Shown: in pieces, positions 17,291 to 26,630 of the stretch
Layout of the letters: every line of letters begins with the position of its first letter
How positions within the stretch are numbered: position 1 is the first letter of the stretch
Origin: an uncultured Mucispirillum sp.
GTDB lineage: Bacteria > Chrysiogenota > Deferribacteres > Deferribacterales > Mucispirillaceae
Direction of reading: 5' to 3'
Assembly (NCBI GenBank): GCA_944325215.1
Contig: CALUZC010000011.1
Location: forward strand, 1 to 64,000
Length of the DNA: 64,000 bases
The notes under the pieces: model-generated
Database searches by the model: none
The model's input: only the letters and a program-made list of their open reading frames with translations
Told to the model about the DNA's origin: nothing
Made by a program: the position numbers and the translations under genes

Positions 17291-18874
17291 TTATTTTGAA
17301 TTTTTTCTTATTGTAAGCATTCTTCCTGCATATATATTATTGCCTGCAATTTTATTTGTTTTCTTTATGCTTGCCACTGAAGTATTAAATTTCTTTGCAA
17401 TAGACCATAAAGAATCACCACTGCGAACTCTATATTTTACAGCAACCTGCCTTGATTTTTTCTTTGATGCATAGCGAACATTACTATATCCATCTTTTGT
17501 AACCATTATATACTGTCCAGGATATATTCTGCTTGGTCGTATATTTGGGTTTAATTTTTGTAAGTCTTTTAATCTCATATTATGGTTGTGAGCAATGCCT
17601 ATAAAAGTATCACCTTTTCTTACCTTATAGTATTTAGGATCAATTTTTCCTAAAACTTGTGCAAAAGCATTATCAATTTTTGCATTTGTCATATTTGGTA
17701 TCGGTATAAATACTTTTCTCGATGTAAGTAGTGTTTCTCTATGTATGCCATTTACTCTTAAAATATCTTCTTTCTTTACATCATATTTTTTTGCTATGGC
17801 TGCTATTTCTTCACCGCGTTTTCCTTCATGAATTTTATATCCTATTCTTTCTTCTTTGCTGGCCGCTGCAATTATTGCCTGAGCCTGCTTATCTTTTTTA
17901 TAAGGAACTCTTATTGTATATTCAGCTGGCGGCGTTAATGGAAGTTTTAATGCTGGGTTTAAATCTCTCATCACTTCATAACTTACTTCTAACTTGTCTG
18001 CCAGCCAGTATATATTTGTATTTGCAGGTGCTTTTATAGATGAAAAAAGCATAGGCATATCTGTAGGTGGTGTAAACCCATATTTTAAATAGTTTTTGTA
18101 TATTATTAACTGGGCTAAATATTTAGGAACATAGTCCCTTGTTTCCATTTTTAATGTGTTCCTGCTTGATATTTTAAAGAAATCATTTGTATCATGTTTT
18201 TTTATTGCCCTTGCCATACGTGTAGGACCTGCATTATATGCTGCAAGTGCCAAATACCAGTCACCAAATCGTTCATATAATGCTTTTAAATACTTTGCTG
18301 CTGCTCTAGTTGCTTTTTCAAAATCCCTGCGTTCATCTACCCAGAAATTTTGCTCCATTCCATACATTTTACCTGTGCCCTGCATGAACTGCCACATACC
18401 AGTTGCTCCAGCATGGCTTACTGCATGAGTATTGTAACCACTTTCTGTAAAAGCAAGCACAACTAAATCACTTGGCAAACCTTCCTGTAAAAATATATCA
18501 CGAACAAGATACATATATTTGTTGGACCTGTTAAGCCAGCTTTGTGTAGTTGAAGGAACTCGCTCTGTAAAATATTGAATATAAGCATTTACTCTGCCTG
18601 TCATGGCCATTGGCACATTAAACTCTTTAAATTCCTTATAATATGTTTCACCACTATCTACATTTTCTGCCTGGTATGATGAATAAATAGTCAAATCAGG
18701 AAGTGGTAGAATATGCTCGTCAATTGCTGTAAAAATCTCATAATATTCTCCTTTTTCCTTACTTACTCTACCTGCCTCTCTTAATGTTTCCTTAGCCTGC
18801 TGGTTTCCTGTTCCTGCACAACTTGTTATCAGTAATGCTGCTATTAATGCTAAACTTAACTTACCTTTTTTCAT
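17291..18874 (-). CDS. mltD: Membrane-bound lytic transglycosylase, MltD-like, with LysM repeats
   Basis: 527 residues. Lipoprotein signal with lipobox ITSC (Cys19). The SLT catalytic domain spans about 130-260, with the catalytic Glu in AFTESGYNTHAVSHAGATG and the GMWQFM and AYNAGPTR motifs. Three LysM-type peptidoglycan-binding modules follow at about 345-390, 420-460 and 480-525. It cleaves glycan strands to 1,6-anhydro-muropeptides at the outer or inner membrane. The next gene upstream, an LpoA-like lipoprotein, ends 14 bases before, suggesting a joint cell-wall role. Confidence 0.94.
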   Translation of the reverse strand: MKKGKLSLALIAALLITSCAGTGNQQAKETLREAGRVSKEKGEYYEIFTAIDEHILPLPDLTIYSSYQAENVDSGETYYKEFKEFNVPMAMTGRVNAYIQYFTERVPSTTQSWLNRSNKYMYLVRDIFLQEGLPSDLVVLAFTESGYNTHAVSHAGATGMWQFMQGTGKMYGMEQNFWVDERRDFEKATRAAAKYLKALYERFGDWYLALAAYNAGPTRMARAIKKHDTNDFFKISSRNTLKMETRDYVPKYLAQLIIYKNYLKYGFTPPTDMPMLFSSIKAPANTNIYWLADKLEVSYEVMRDLNPALKLPLTPPAEYTIRVPYKKDKQAQAIIAAASKEERIGYKIHEGKRGEEIAAIAKKYDVKKEDILRVNGIHRETLLTSRKVFIPIPNMTNAKIDNAFAQVLGKIDPKYYKVRKGDTFIGIAHNHNMRLKDLQKLNPNIRPSRIYPGQYIMVTKDGYSNVRYASKKKSRQVAVKYRVRSGDSLWSIAKKFNTSVASIKKTNKIAGNNIYAGRMLTIRKNSK

Positions 18875-18888
18875 TTATTTTCCACCAC

Positions 18889-20463
18889 CTATGGAAGTAA
18901 TTCTTCCCCTTCGTATTCCTTTGGTTTATATCTTGCTTTTTCTATTAATTTATTTCCATTTGAATATAATAATACAGCAGGTCTTACAGCATAACCGTCA
19001 ACTACCTTTTCTATACCTGTTATATATTTTCCATCTTTATTTTTATTAACCATTTTATTTATATATGTTATAATATCATAACCTAAAGCACCCTTACCAC
19101 TTAAAGGCATTCTATAAAACCCTTTAAAATCTTCTGCAACACGTTTGTATTCTGGGTTTTCAACTAAATATGATGATGTTAATATATAAGTTCCTCTAAA
19201 GTAACTTTTTTGGTCATCAGATATTTCATATTCAGGTATAAAAGCCGTCATTATTAACACATCTTGTCTTGATGGATTTACCTGATAGTATTTTGCAATC
19301 GGAAGCACATCAAGTATTTCTTTCTCATCTGCAATAATTATAATCACATAGGAACCTTTACTGCTATTTTGTAATACATTTCGCATTTCTTCCTGATGGT
19401 TCTTTATATCAATAATAAATGCTTTTTTACCATTGCTTTGAAAACTATCAGCAATTATCTTGCCATGTGCTTTATAGTTTTCTGAAGTTACTACTACTGC
19501 CATATTTTTATTTGTTACAATATTAAGCCCTGTAGCCACTTCGCTAAGCTGTAAATAGTCAACTCCTAGGTTAGATTTTATACCACCTATAAATAAGTCG
19601 TAATTATTTAACCTAAGTAACATATCTGTTTTACTTTTTTCATCTGCTGCAAAATCTGACACTGGTTCAAGCTGGTAATTATTATTATATTTACCCATAC
19701 CATAAATAATACCTGATGCAACATCATCAAATATATCTCCACCTGCTATTTTTATTTTAGCATCTGGTTCTATATCTATATTTTTTAAATCTTCACTTTT
19801 TGTATCTTTCCCATCAATATTATCTACTGCTCCACCAATTCCTAAAGCTTTTAAATAGTCTTCATATGACATATCATCTGTTACAATAGGTAAATCTTGG
19901 TTTTTAATTTCTTTTGCTGCTATTTCTTGAAATTTCTTTTTGCCGTTTACTGCTACATCTATACATGAATTTATTTCACTATCACCAATAACAAGCACTC
20001 CATATTGGTTACAATATATTTGCATAACTCTCATATATACAGGTGTTCTTCTCATCTCTTTTACTTGATTACTTAAATTTATGGCTGCACCTTTTTCTCC
20101 CTCTCTTAATAGAGATTCCATTTTCCAAAGCTTACCAAATATACTCATCTCTTCATTTAAGTTTTTTGAGTTATAACTTTTATCTATTAATAATCTTCCG
20201 TAATTTTCATCACCGTAATATAAGTAATATGAACCTAATAATAATGTAGCCGAGTCTGCTACAAATAAATCTGGATTAACTGTAAGCTCCCTTAATTTTA
20301 CAATATCTTGATTTTGAAGCTGCCTTGCTGCATAATATTCTGGATAAAATGCTTTACCAGACTTACCGCCTAATCCACAACCTGATAAAATTAATAGTAA
20401 ACTAATGGTTAATAATACAGTAAGTGCGTGTAATGGGTTCTTCAATCCTAATATTTGTAACAT
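18889..20463 (-). CDS. LpoA-like lipoprotein (penicillin-binding-protein activator type)
   Basis: 524 residues. Lipobox LSGC with Cys29, a helical TPR-like N-terminal half (to about 240), and a C-terminal periplasmic-binding-protein-like domain (about 260-505) with GGIKSNLGVDYLQLSEVA, YVIIIIADEKEILDVLP and a final GALGYDIITYI resembling the LpoA/LppC end. By analogy it would activate a class A PBP from the outer membrane. AGAGAGG precedes the ATG at 20463, which lies inside rsmG: the two genes overlap by 62 bases. Family assignment is by architecture, so moderate. Confidence 0.65.
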   Translation of the reverse strand: MLQILGLKNPLHALTVLLTISLLLILSGCGLGGKSGKAFYPEYYAARQLQNQDIVKLRELTVNPDLFVADSATLLLGSYYLYYGDENYGRLLIDKSYNSKNLNEEMSIFGKLWKMESLLREGEKGAAINLSNQVKEMRRTPVYMRVMQIYCNQYGVLVIGDSEINSCIDVAVNGKKKFQEIAAKEIKNQDLPIVTDDMSYEDYLKALGIGGAVDNIDGKDTKSEDLKNIDIEPDAKIKIAGGDIFDDVASGIIYGMGKYNNNYQLEPVSDFAADEKSKTDMLLRLNNYDLFIGGIKSNLGVDYLQLSEVATGLNIVTNKNMAVVVTSENYKAHGKIIADSFQSNGKKAFIIDIKNHQEEMRNVLQNSSKGSYVIIIIADEKEILDVLPIAKYYQVNPSRQDVLIMTAFIPEYEISDDQKSYFRGTYILTSSYLVENPEYKRVAEDFKGFYRMPLSGKGALGYDIITYINKMVNKNKDGKYITGIEKVVDGYAVRPAVLLYSNGNKLIEKARYKPKEYEGEELLP

Positions 20464-20989
20464 TTAGACCTCTCTTTTGCAATATGGGTTTTGCTTCTTC
20501 AAGCTCACTTTGCAATTTTTCACCCTTATACATTATCCATTTTGTATTAGAGTGTGATATATTTTTTGTATTTTTAAGCAGCTCTTTTACAGTGGAAACT
20601 CCTCTTGCTGTTATTATATCATATTTTCTATCTTTTATATTTTCAACTCTTGTATTTAACACTACTATATTTTTTAATTCAAGTTCTTTTACTGCCTGCT
20701 CTAGAAATTTACATTTCTTACCAATACTTTCTATTAATGTTATAGAAATATCAGGATAGTATATTCCAAGCACTATACCGGGAAAACCACCACCACTGCC
20801 TATATCTGCTAAAGTTCCTTCCGGTTTTCCATACTGTTGAAAATAATATATGCTGTCATAATAATGTTTTAAATAAAACTCATCTCGCTCTTTTATTGCT
20901 GTAAGGTTTATTTGGCAGTTTATATGCATATTATAAAAATATGCAAGTTTTTTTTGTATTTTTTCATCAGTTTTTAATATTTTATCCAT
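20402..20989 (-). CDS. rsmG: 16S rRNA (guanine-527-N7) methyltransferase
   Basis: 195 residues. Class I SAM fold with DIGSGGGFPGIVLGIYYP as the SAM loop, and NLTAIKERDEFYLKHYYDSI in the N-terminal helices, typical of RsmG (GidB). Its ATG overlaps the mnmG stop by 8 bases, the classic gidA-gidB pair. The C-terminal coding region overlaps the start of the LpoA-like gene by 62 bases. Confidence 0.96.
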   Translation of the reverse strand: MDKILKTDEKIQKKLAYFYNMHINCQINLTAIKERDEFYLKHYYDSIYYFQQYGKPEGTLADIGSGGGFPGIVLGIYYPDISITLIESIGKKCKFLEQAVKELELKNIVVLNTRVENIKDRKYDIITARGVSTVKELLKNTKNISHSNTKWIMYKGEKLQSELEEAKPILQKRGLNVTNIRIEEPITRTYCIINH

Positions 20990-22850
20990 TATTTTTATAC
21001 TCTTTATTAATTGCTATCTCTAAAACTGAACATGCTGAATAGCTCATTCCAGGTATTCTTAATGCCTGCCCTATAGTTTTTGGCTTTATTTTACTAAGCT
21101 TTTCCACATACTCTCGTCTTAATCCTGATATTTTTGTATAGTCAATATTATCGGGTATTTTTTTATTCTCTAAAGATTGATATTTTTTTATATCCTCTTC
21201 CTGCAAGCTTATATATCCTTCATATTTTATTATTGTTTCCACCTGCTTTGCACTTCTACCTGTAAGTGATGTCAGCCCCATATCCAAAATCATATTAATA
21301 TTTGTTTCTGGCCGCTTTAAAAATTCATAGCATGATATACCACGTTCTAAATTTATACTATATTTTTCCAGCTTTTCTCTATTATCTTTTAACCTTATTG
21401 TTTCGTTCTTAAATTTTTCAACTTCTTTATATACTTCTTCCTTTTCTTTTAAAAACCTTTCATATCTTGTTTTTGATATTAATCCAAATTTATATCCATA
21501 ATCTATTAATCTATATTCTGCATTATCTTCCCTTAGATGAAGCCTGTATTCTCCACGGGAAGTAAACATTCTATATGGCTCATCTACTCCCTTAGTAATT
21601 AAATCATCAGTTAATACTCCAATGTAGCTTTCATTTCTTCCCAATATAAAATGTTCTTTATTATCAATACTTAAGACTGCATTTATACCAGCCATAAGCC
21701 CTTGACATGCTGCTTCTTCATATCCACTTGTTCCATTTATTTGACCTGCAAAGTATAGCCCTTTAATTATTTTTGTTTCATATGTTCCATAAAGAATAGT
21801 TGGTTGATACGCCTCATACTCTATTGCATATGCTGGACGTATAAACTCACATTTTTCTAACCCCTTAATTGTCCTGTATGCTTTAAGCTGTGCATCTACT
21901 GGTAAAGATGTTGAAAAACCGTTTGGATATACTTCTATACTGTCATACCCTTCACGTTCTAATATAATTTGATGCCTTTGGCGTTCTGGAAATTTTGCTA
22001 TTTTATCTTCCATACTTGGGCAGTATCTTGGACCTATTCCCTTATCCTGTGAATTATAATATATACTTCTATGTATATTTTCACTAACTATTTTATGGGT
22101 TTCTTCATTTGTATATGTTGCATAACATTTTATCTGTGGCAGTGGAAATTCTGTATTTTCAAATGAGAAAGGTATTTTTTCTCCCTGCATTTCATAAACT
22201 TCTAGTTTTGAATAATCTATTGTTCTGTAATCTATCCTTGCTGGAGTGCCTGTTTTTAACCTAACAGGTTCAAACCCTATTTCCTGTATTGATTTTGCAA
22301 GTGCAATTGATGGCATCTCATATGTCCTTCCTGCCCTATATGATGTTTCCCCAATAAATACTTTTCCATTTAAAAATGTCCCTGTTGATACTATAATCTT
22401 CCTGCAGGAAAATATTTCCCCCCATATATTCTCTACTGCCTTAACTTCATTATTTTCAGTTATTATTTTACTTACTTCACCCTGTTTTACATCTAAGTTA
22501 TCTTGGCTGATAAGTGTATCTATCATTCTTTTTATATATCTTTTTTTATCTGCCTGCCCTCGTGAGCTTTGAGCTGCTGCTCCTTTTTTACTATTTAGCA
22601 TTTGGAACTGGATACATGATGCATCAATATTTTTAGCCATTTCTCCACCTAATGCATCAATATCTTTAACTAAATTACCTTTTGCAAGCCCACCAATCGC
22701 TGGGTTACAGCTCATTTGTGCAATACTATCTATTGTAGAAGTTAAAAGCAGTGTTTTTGCACCCATTCGTGAAGACGCAAGTGCTGCTTCACAGCCTGCA
22801 TGTCCACCACCAATAACTATTACATCATATCTGTTTAATATAATATTCAT
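20982..22850 (-). CDS. mnmG: tRNA uridine-5-carboxymethylaminomethyl modification enzyme MnmG, copy 1
   Basis: 622 residues. With MnmE it forms the cmnm5 group on U34 of tRNA, using FAD, NADH and methylene-tetrahydrofolate. FAD motif IGGGHAGCEAALASSRMG, redox Cys48 in MSCNPAIGG and the second Cys in GPRYCPSMEDK are present, as is the C-terminal MnmE-binding helical domain (SGLRREYVEKL, QALRIPG). One normally conserved block is unusual: where most MnmG have GPAVRxxRAQ this copy has GAAAQSSRGQ. It sits directly with rsmG. A second full-length copy lies 1.6 kb upstream. Confidence 0.96.
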   Translation of the reverse strand: MNIILNRYDVIVIGGGHAGCEAALASSRMGAKTLLLTSTIDSIAQMSCNPAIGGLAKGNLVKDIDALGGEMAKNIDASCIQFQMLNSKKGAAAQSSRGQADKKRYIKRMIDTLISQDNLDVKQGEVSKIITENNEVKAVENIWGEIFSCRKIIVSTGTFLNGKVFIGETSYRAGRTYEMPSIALAKSIQEIGFEPVRLKTGTPARIDYRTIDYSKLEVYEMQGEKIPFSFENTEFPLPQIKCYATYTNEETHKIVSENIHRSIYYNSQDKGIGPRYCPSMEDKIAKFPERQRHQIILEREGYDSIEVYPNGFSTSLPVDAQLKAYRTIKGLEKCEFIRPAYAIEYEAYQPTILYGTYETKIIKGLYFAGQINGTSGYEEAACQGLMAGINAVLSIDNKEHFILGRNESYIGVLTDDLITKGVDEPYRMFTSRGEYRLHLREDNAEYRLIDYGYKFGLISKTRYERFLKEKEEVYKEVEKFKNETIRLKDNREKLEKYSINLERGISCYEFLKRPETNINMILDMGLTSLTGRSAKQVETIIKYEGYISLQEEDIKKYQSLENKKIPDNIDYTKISGLRREYVEKLSKIKPKTIGQALRIPGMSYSACSVLEIAINKEYKNNG

Positions 22851-23093
22851 TTTCTCTTTTTATTATCTTTATCTGTATAAGTTTATTTTTGTAGTGATAT
22901 AATTACTACTTTTATTTTATTTATTTATATAAATTTTTATTATATATCAAGCAATATTTAATAAAGTACTAATTTTTATATAATATTTCTTATTTTTTCT
23001 TTATACTTATTTATATTGCTTGTTAATTCTTTTATTTTTATAGATTACTTATTTATGATAATATTATATTTTATAATATCTTTTATATATTGC

Positions 23094-23345
23094 TTACACT
23101 TGATATATTCTTAATAATATACTTGTTATTATCGCTACAATTACAGCCATTATAAAACTATTTCTTTGGCTTTTTCCTCGCCATATATATGTAAAATTAA
23201 ATAATACCATTATTAATATTACAAGATATATATGTTTATACCCTGTATCCATCATACTTCTAATGGCAGCTGCTAACACACCTGTTATGGTAACAAGTGA
23301 AAGTATAAAAAACATAATTATTTTAATTGCTTTAAACTTATTCAT
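23094..23345 (-). CDS. Small membrane protein of unknown function
   Basis: 83 residues, two or three transmembrane helices (about 7-27, 36-52 and 62-80) with little loop between. Its start follows the larger membrane gene by about 20 bases. Very AT-rich, no recognisable family. It stands between the two mnmG copies and may be accessory DNA. Confidence 0.55.
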   Translation of the reverse strand: MNKFKAIKIIMFFILSLVTITGVLAAAIRSMMDTGYKHIYLVILIMVLFNFTYIWRGKSQRNSFIMAVIVAIITSILLRIYQV

Positions 23346-23364
23346 AAATTTCTTCTATATCTCA

Positions 23365-23877
23365 TTAATATGTAGGCCATAATAATGCTACAACTAATAT
23401 AAACAATATAAGTAATATATTTTGTATATTACTTAAAATATATGCGATGATGCCACATACTATTCCTTCTATTTCTACTGATTTTATCTTTTCATCTTTA
23501 TTTTCTGTTTTATTAGTTTCTTTATATGTAATTTTATGTATCAATGCTTCTATTAACAATATTAATAGAAGTATCATTATATTACTTATATAACCTATAA
23601 TAGGAATTAGTATTATTATTAATACAGTTATTACTACATTAACTATTCCAATATATAATAAAAATCTGTAATAATTCTCTTTTATTTTTTTATTATTTTT
23701 ATATATTCTTATTGCTACAATTATTAGAAATAATCCTATACTTGTTATTATATTAATCTCATCTGCAAGTGATTTATTAGTAACATCATTTATCTCATCT
23801 TTAAATGCATATGCAATTGGCATTAAATATACAGTATATGGTAAATACCTGTTTATTATATTTTCTTTTTTATTCAT
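23365..23877 (-). CDS. Membrane protein of unknown function
   Basis: 170 residues with about four or five transmembrane helices (roughly 35-57, 70-85, 88-112 and 140-166) and a Lys/Glu-rich cytoplasmic loop near 115-130. The ATG is preceded by AGGGAGC. I recognise no family. With the next small gene it forms a two-gene unit inserted between the mnmG copies. Confidence 0.6.
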   Translation of the reverse strand: MNKKENIINRYLPYTVYLMPIAYAFKDEINDVTNKSLADEINIITSIGLFLIIVAIRIYKNNKKIKENYYRFLLYIGIVNVVITVLIIILIPIIGYISNIMILLLILLIEALIHKITYKETNKTENKDEKIKSVEIEGIVCGIIAYILSNIQNILLILFILVVALLWPTY

Positions 23878-24484
23878 AGCTCCCTCTTTTTTTCTATATC
23901 TTTTTATTGTTCTATTTTATTTGTTTTCTACATACTCCATATTTTTTTAATCTTCTAATATTTTTACAAACAATAATCCATTGTAATAATCATATATCAT
24001 ACCCCATTATTGCTTATACTATTACTTTTTATTGTAACTTTTTATTTAAATCTTTTTCAACTATTATTTCATGGTTTATATTTCTATTTTTTTCATCTAT
24101 AACTTATATTCTATATAATATAATCATAGTGGAAGGAAATTGTGCTATATTTATTTAATATAAAAATGTAATTGCCACTTATATTACTACTTACAATATA
24201 GCTTTATTATAATTTTTTTATATTTTTATATTTATGTTTAACAATATGCTAACCCATATTATTTATAAAAATACTACAACTATTTTTCATTAATAGCATC
24301 TATATTTTTGTAATATTTTATAGTTTATATTTACATTCATAAGCATTAAAAATATTATATTTATTTCTTTATTCCATATTTTCCTAAATTGTTTCACGTG
24401 AAACATTTTTAAACAATCCAACATACATTTTATTAAAAACAGCACTCAAACCAATACTTGTACATAAATTATAATTTAAAAACA
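23878..24484. other. 607-bp AT-rich intergenic region holding a parS site
   Basis: No convincing gene. A frame at 23907-24158 on the plus strand is open but is low-complexity Phe/Ile/Tyr with no ribosome-binding site. The only clear element is the palindrome at 24390-24405. Confidence 0.6.
24390..24405. promoter_or_regulatory. parS: parS centromere site 1
   Basis: TGTTTCACGTGAAACA, a perfect match to the universal 16-bp chromosomal parS palindrome bound by ParB. It lies ~80 bases beyond the stop of mnmG copy 2. The parAB genes are in the same window at 60-61.7 kb. Confidence 0.95.
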
Positions 24485-26338
24485 TTATTTGCTTTTATTA
24501 TATTTATATATTTCCACTGCTAAAACTGAGATAGCTGTTTTTGTAAGCCCTGGTATCCTTAATGCCTGCCCTAATGTTTTTGGTTTTATTTCTTTTAACT
24601 TTTCTGAATACTCATGCCTTAATCCAGAAATATTATCAAAAGAAAAGCCAGCAGGTATCACAACATCTTCAATATCATCTTCTTCTTTCATGCTTGATAT
24701 ATACCCAGAATACTTAACTTTAATTTCAACCTGCCTTGCCTGCCTGCCAGATAAACCACCACCTATAAAAGTTAAAATATCTTCATAATTAAGCTGTGGT
24801 CGTTTTAGCAATTCTTCAGCTTTAAATGACTGACTAATCTCTACATCATACTCTTTTAACCTGTTATCTATTTCATCAGATTTTTTTATAAGAGTATTTT
24901 TTAATCTTTCAATTTCTTTATTTATTTCTTCTTGTTCTTTTTTAAACCTTTCATATCTTGTTTTTGATATTAAACCAAATTTATAACCATACTCAATTAG
25001 TCTTTCTTCTGCATTATCTTCTCTTGTTAAAAGCCTATATTCACTACGAGAAGTAAACATTCTATAAGGTTCTGTAACACCTTTTAACACTAAATCGTCA
25101 GTTAAAACACCAATATAACTTTCATTTCTACCTAATATAAAAGGCTCTTTTTTATCAAGAGATAATACTGCATTAACTCCAGCCATAAATCCTTGTGCTG
25201 CTGCCTCTTCGTATCCACTAGTTCCGTTAACCTGCCCAGCAAAATAAAGACCTTTTACAATCTTACTTTCATAACTGTGATATAGGTTTGTTGGTTGAAA
25301 CGCATCATACTGAATAGCATATGCTGGGCGAATAAATTTTGCATTTTCCATTCCTTTAACTGTTCTATATGCTTTAATTTGAGCTTCAACCGGTATGGAG
25401 CATGAAAACCCATTAACATGCACTTCTTTAGTATTTAAACCTTCTGGCTCAATTACAAGCTTATGTCCTGTTTTTTCAGGAAATTTTAAAACCTTATCTT
25501 CCATACTTGGACAGTATCTTGGACCATTACTTTCCCTTACACCATTATAAAACATACTTTCTTCAGCAGCTTTACGTATTACTTCATGAGTTACTTCATT
25601 AGTATAAGTTCCATAACACTCAATTTGTGGTAACGTTATCTCCTTAGTTTCTGTAGAAAAAGGAATAATAACATCATCACTTTTATATATCTCTAAACCA
25701 TCAAAATTAAGACTATCTATATGCAGCCTTGCTGGAGTATCTGTTTTTAACCTAATAGGGTTAAACCCTATTTTTTTAAGTGATGCAGAAAGAGAGGTCG
25801 ATGAAGGCTCATACATTCTACCAGCACTCATCACATTATCTCCAATAAATATTTCACCACCAATAAATGTTCCACCACATATTACAATTTTTTTGCATCT
25901 AAATTTTTGCCCACATTCAGTGGTTACACCATTCACTTCATTATTGTCTACCAATATATCCTTTACTATACCCTGTTTTACAGAAAGAGACTCTGTATTA
26001 AATATTATACTCTGAAATCGTTCTTTATACAAATATTTATCTGCCTGAGCTCTTGAACACCATACAGCAGGACCTTTTCTTTTATTAAGCACTCTAAACT
26101 GAATACCAGTGGCATCAATATTTTTACCCATTTCACCACCTAATGCGTCCATATCTTTAACTAAATTACCTTTACCTATTCCACCAATAGCAGGGTTGCA
26201 TGGCATTAATGCAATATTATCTACAGATATTGTAAGCAGTAAAGTATCTGCCCCCATTCTAGCAGCTGCTAAAGATGCTTCACATCCTGCATGGCCACCA
26301 CCTATAACTATAACATCATAAATCTTTTCAAAACTCAT
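24485..26338 (-). CDS. mnmG: MnmG paralogue, copy 2
   Basis: 617 residues, full length and uninterrupted. FAD motif IGGGHAGCEASLAAARMG, Cys47 in MPCNPAIGG, GPRYCPSMEDK and the C-terminal helical domain (SGLRHEYSEKL, QALRIPG) are all kept. Unlike copy 1 it has the canonical GPAVWCSRAQADK block, but reads KTDTPAR where MnmG normally has KTGTPxR. The middle of the protein (about 400-470, FILGRNESYIGVLTDDL onward) is near-identical to copy 1, also at the DNA level. It stands alone between two parS sites. It may be a second working enzyme, a form with another substrate, or a recent duplicate. Confidence 0.93.
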   Translation of the reverse strand: MSFEKIYDVIVIGGGHAGCEASLAAARMGADTLLLTISVDNIALMPCNPAIGGIGKGNLVKDMDALGGEMGKNIDATGIQFRVLNKRKGPAVWCSRAQADKYLYKERFQSIIFNTESLSVKQGIVKDILVDNNEVNGVTTECGQKFRCKKIVICGGTFIGGEIFIGDNVMSAGRMYEPSSTSLSASLKKIGFNPIRLKTDTPARLHIDSLNFDGLEIYKSDDVIIPFSTETKEITLPQIECYGTYTNEVTHEVIRKAAEESMFYNGVRESNGPRYCPSMEDKVLKFPEKTGHKLVIEPEGLNTKEVHVNGFSCSIPVEAQIKAYRTVKGMENAKFIRPAYAIQYDAFQPTNLYHSYESKIVKGLYFAGQVNGTSGYEEAAAQGFMAGVNAVLSLDKKEPFILGRNESYIGVLTDDLVLKGVTEPYRMFTSRSEYRLLTREDNAEERLIEYGYKFGLISKTRYERFKKEQEEINKEIERLKNTLIKKSDEIDNRLKEYDVEISQSFKAEELLKRPQLNYEDILTFIGGGLSGRQARQVEIKVKYSGYISSMKEEDDIEDVVIPAGFSFDNISGLRHEYSEKLKEIKPKTLGQALRIPGLTKTAISVLAVEIYKYNKSK

Positions 26339-26492
26339 AAAATACCTTTTAAAAAAAATTTATTTATCATAAATAAATAATCTATTTTTGTAAAGAAATT
26401 TATAAAAGTATAAAAATAAAAAAGGATATTATAAAGCATTATAATAAATAAAATCTGTTCTCTGCAACCGTAAATAAAGGAAAAATTAAAAA

Positions 26493-26508
26493 TGTTTCAC
26501 GTGAAACA
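26493..26508. promoter_or_regulatory. parS: parS centromere site 2
   Basis: A second perfect TGTTTCACGTGAAACA palindrome, about 155 bases upstream of the mnmG copy 2 start. It is ~2.1 kb from site 1 and ~14.4 kb from the presumed oriC. Confidence 0.95.
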
Positions 26509-26522
26509 ATTTATAAAGACAA

Positions 26523-26630
26523 TTAAAAAAAAACAGTAGAATTATCCATATATTCTACACCACCAGTTTTACTTGTAGACCAACCTTTAAAAACAAAACC
26601 AACAGGATTATACCCATTAAGCAAGAAATA
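26523..26630 (-). pseudogene. Remnant of a Listeria-Bacteroides-repeat surface protein
   Basis: A 35-codon stretch bounded by stops and lacking a start codon. It reads NGYNPVGFVFKGWSTSKTGG and continues VEYMDNSTVFF, which has the spacing and key residues (GY..F.GWST...GG..Y.D) of the Flg_new/InlB-B-type repeat found in surface proteins. It is too short to be a gene and ends at TAA 26523-26525. Best read as the tail of a deleted exported protein. Confidence 0.6.

Noticed and set aside
23907-24158. Plus-strand open frame of 83 codons in the parS spacer
   Set aside because: Phe/Ile/Tyr-rich low-complexity product, no ribosome-binding site and no family likeness; expected by chance in such AT-rich DNA.
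24485-26338. mnmG copy 2 as a TrmFO (folate-dependent tRNA methyltransferase) gene
   Set aside because: At 617 residues with the full C-terminal MnmE-binding domain it is MnmG; TrmFO is about 440 residues and lacks it.
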